A stretch of 6,932 nucleotides of DNA from JADJNW01 sp964523725 (GTDB lineage: Bacteria; Bacteroidota; Bacteroidia; Chitinophagales; Saprospiraceae). The stretch lies in assembly GCA_964523725.1 (NCBI GenBank), contig CAZGAU010000228.1, positions 1-6,932 on the forward strand, written 5' to 3'. The translations under genes and the position numbers were made by a program. Positions 5,992 to 6,932 of this stretch are shown here, piece after piece. The notes beneath the pieces were generated by a model. The model saw only the letters and a program-made list of their open reading frames with translations, ran no database searches and was not told where the DNA came from. Numbering within the stretch: position 1 is the first letter of the stretch; each line of letters begins with the position of its first letter.

Positions 5992-6543
5992 CTAGTTTTG
6001 GGTAAATAGTTCTTCTTTGAGTTTTTGTGCCTTTTCTTTTGCTCTTTTGATTTTCATTTTTACCGCGCTCTCCGATTTTTCCAGTACGTCGGCTATTTCT
6101 TTGATGGACATATCGTCCTGGTATTTCATTAACAAGATTGCTTTGTCACCCACAGGCATATTATCCAGCACATTTTTAAGCTGCTTCACTTCCATTTCAA
6201 TCAATGCTTCATCAGGTATGTCGTCTGGAATATCCGGAGCTTTTTCGATCTCATCATCCGAAAAGATATTGTCCTGCTTGTTTTTTCTCCTCAGATAATC
6301 GATGCAAAAATTGTAAGTGATCGAATAAATCCAGGTGGAAAATTTCGCCTTTTCTTCAAATCTGGACAAGTTCAGGAAGATTTTCATAAAAATTTCCTGC
6401 GTCGCATCCTCTGCCAGTGTTTCATCTTTCAAAATGGACAGGCATTTTCCATAAATCTTGGAAGCATACCGGGAGTATAGAAGATTAAAACACTTCGTAG
6501 CTTGGGTCTCGAGGTAACTATTAATGACCTCCAGGTCCCTCAT
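5992..6543 (-). CDS. ECF-type RNA polymerase sigma factor
   Basis: A 183-residue sigma-70 family protein with only regions 2 and 4, which directs RNA polymerase to a dedicated promoter set. Region 2 spans about 21-88 and includes the -10-recognition stretch DATQEIFMKIF (46-56) and FSTWIYSITYNFCIDYLRRK (68-87). An acidic linker follows (92-119, with PDIPDDIPD). Region 4 spans about 122-178, with the helix-turn-helix SIKEIADVLEKSESAVKMKI near 146-165 and a basic end. The frame continues upstream to a TTG at 6567, but the ATG at 6543 gives the usual ECF length and is preceded by AAAGAA, so I chose it. It heads a same-strand run with a small ORF (7 nt apart), a channel gene and an outer-membrane protein gene. 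No anti-sigma gene of the FecR or zinc-binding type is adjacent, and no housekeeping promoter precedes it, so autoregulation is possible. Confidence 0.93.
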   Translation of the reverse strand: MRDLEVINSYLETQATKCFNLLYSRYASKIYGKCLSILKDETLAEDATQEIFMKIFLNLSRFEEKAKFSTWIYSITYNFCIDYLRRKNKQDNIFSDDEIEKAPDIPDDIPDEALIEMEVKQLKNVLDNMPVGDKAILLMKYQDDMSIKEIADVLEKSESAVKMKIKRAKEKAQKLKEELFTQN

Positions 6544-6567
6544 TTCTTTATGACAACCAGCTCTCAA

Positions 6568-6880
6568 GGTTTGTAGGTGTTAGGTTTAAATGCAAATTTT
6601 GAAAAAAGGTATATCGGGGATGTGGTATCCCAAATTTGTATTATAATTCTTATGACGCAGTTTTGTACAGAAAGATACATAACCTGACATTGAAAAATAA
6701 AAGATAGTGTTAAAAACTGTTCGTTTTTCTGTTGGCAAGCTTTGTGTAAGATGTGTAATTAAGCTAGAAGTACTAATTCCAAAAGGCTACGCTAAGATAT
6801 GGTAAAATATTGAAAAGTAAAAAAAGTAAATATGACTTTCTTTAAGGAAGGAAAAAATATTGAAGAGTACCAGATACCAA
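6568..6880. other. AT-rich non-coding region upstream of the sigma gene
   Basis: I find no credible coding region on either strand here. It contains a small hairpin GGGAT-GTGGT-ATCCC at 6617-6631 and a near-exact direct repeat at 6804-6819 and 6854-6869. No CAAAnnTA (a leftward TAnnTTTG) occurs in it. It separates the sigma gene from a leftward terminator at 6881-6904, so the sigma promoter should lie within it and may be of an alternative type. Confidence 0.5.
6804..6869. repeat. Direct repeat, 15 of 16 bases identical
   Basis: AAAATATTGAAAAGTA at 6804-6819 recurs as AAAATATTGAAGAGTA at 6854-6869, exactly 50 bp apart. A related stretch ATTGAAAAATAAAA occurs at 6689-6702. The sequence is AT-rich, so chance is a real possibility; the fixed distance of about five helical turns is compatible with protein binding on one face of DNA. 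Confidence 0.4.
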
Positions 6881-6904
6881 CAAAAAAGGCTCCTTAGGGG
6901 AGCC
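6881..6904 (-). terminator. Intrinsic terminator of an off-window leftward gene
   Basis: On the minus strand GGCTCC (6904-6899), loop CCTAA, GGAGCC (6893-6888) is followed by TTTTTTG (6887-6881). This is a textbook rho-independent terminator pointing left, so a gene on the minus strand ends close to or beyond the right edge. If it is a protein gene, one reading frame from the right edge would run to a TAA inside the hairpin loop; two others stop earlier. Which frame is used cannot be decided. Confidence 0.85.
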
Positions 6905-6910
6905 GATTGT

Positions 6911-6928
6911 CAGAAGATGCTACTTCTG
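6911..6928. repeat. Short inverted repeat CAGAAG/CTTCTG
   Basis: CAGAAG (6911-6916) and CTTCTG (6923-6928) form a perfect 6-bp stem around ATGCTA, 6 bp from the terminator stem. It could be a second hairpin in the 3' end of the off-window transcript, for example part of a structured RNA, or just coding sequence. Window truncation prevents a decision. Confidence 0.4.
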
Positions 6929-6932
6929 TAAA

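Noticed and set aside
6544..6567. Eight-residue N-terminal extension of the sigma factor from a TTG
   Set aside because: ATG at 6543 gives normal ECF length with an A-rich lead; TTG starts are rare and nothing supports this one.
1..6932. CRISPR array, insertion sequence, tRNA or prophage attachment site
   Set aside because: No regularly spaced repeats, transposase-like frames, tRNA cloverleaf ends or integrase genes were seen on either strand.

Overview
The window looks like chromosomal DNA from a member of the Bacteroidota; class and family cannot be fixed by eye. Three things point there. The promoters match the phylum's TTG-N19-21-TAnnTTTG consensus rather than TTGACA/TATAAT. None of the eight gene starts has a GGAGG-type Shine-Dalgarno sequence. 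The gene families (rpsF-rpsR-rplI without ssb or priB, and a DUF3078-like outer-membrane protein) are typical of the group. Base composition is moderate in genes and AT-rich between them.

Layout. Positions 1-303 are non-coding and carry two tandem leftward promoters, each with a 20-bp spacer and phased A-tracts upstream; they drive an unseen, probably highly expressed transcript beyond the left edge. Rightward from there lie serC (phosphoserine aminotransferase), a terminator-like hairpin, and a YgjP/DUF45-type zinc metallopeptidase gene that starts directly after the hairpin. A two-way terminator at about 2291-2339 separates these from the leftward genes. The ribosomal operon rpsF-rpsR-rplI (S6, S18, L9) occupies 3585-2355, with its own promoter at 3625-3632.

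To the right, also leftward, is a probable four-gene operon closed by a terminator at 3666-3700: an ECF-type sigma factor, a 98-residue unrecognised protein 7 nt behind it, an MscS-family channel with duplicated N-terminal helix units (CmpX-like), and a DUF3078-like outer-membrane beta-barrel. I read this as a candidate envelope-sensing unit. Its gene content resembles the cmpX/sigX/oprF neighbourhood of Pseudomonas, but no recognisable anti-sigma factor is present. This is the most interesting part of the window. The sigma gene is preceded by about 340 bp of AT-rich DNA with short direct repeats and no promoter of the housekeeping type. A terminator at 6881-6904 marks the end of another leftward gene whose body lies outside the window.
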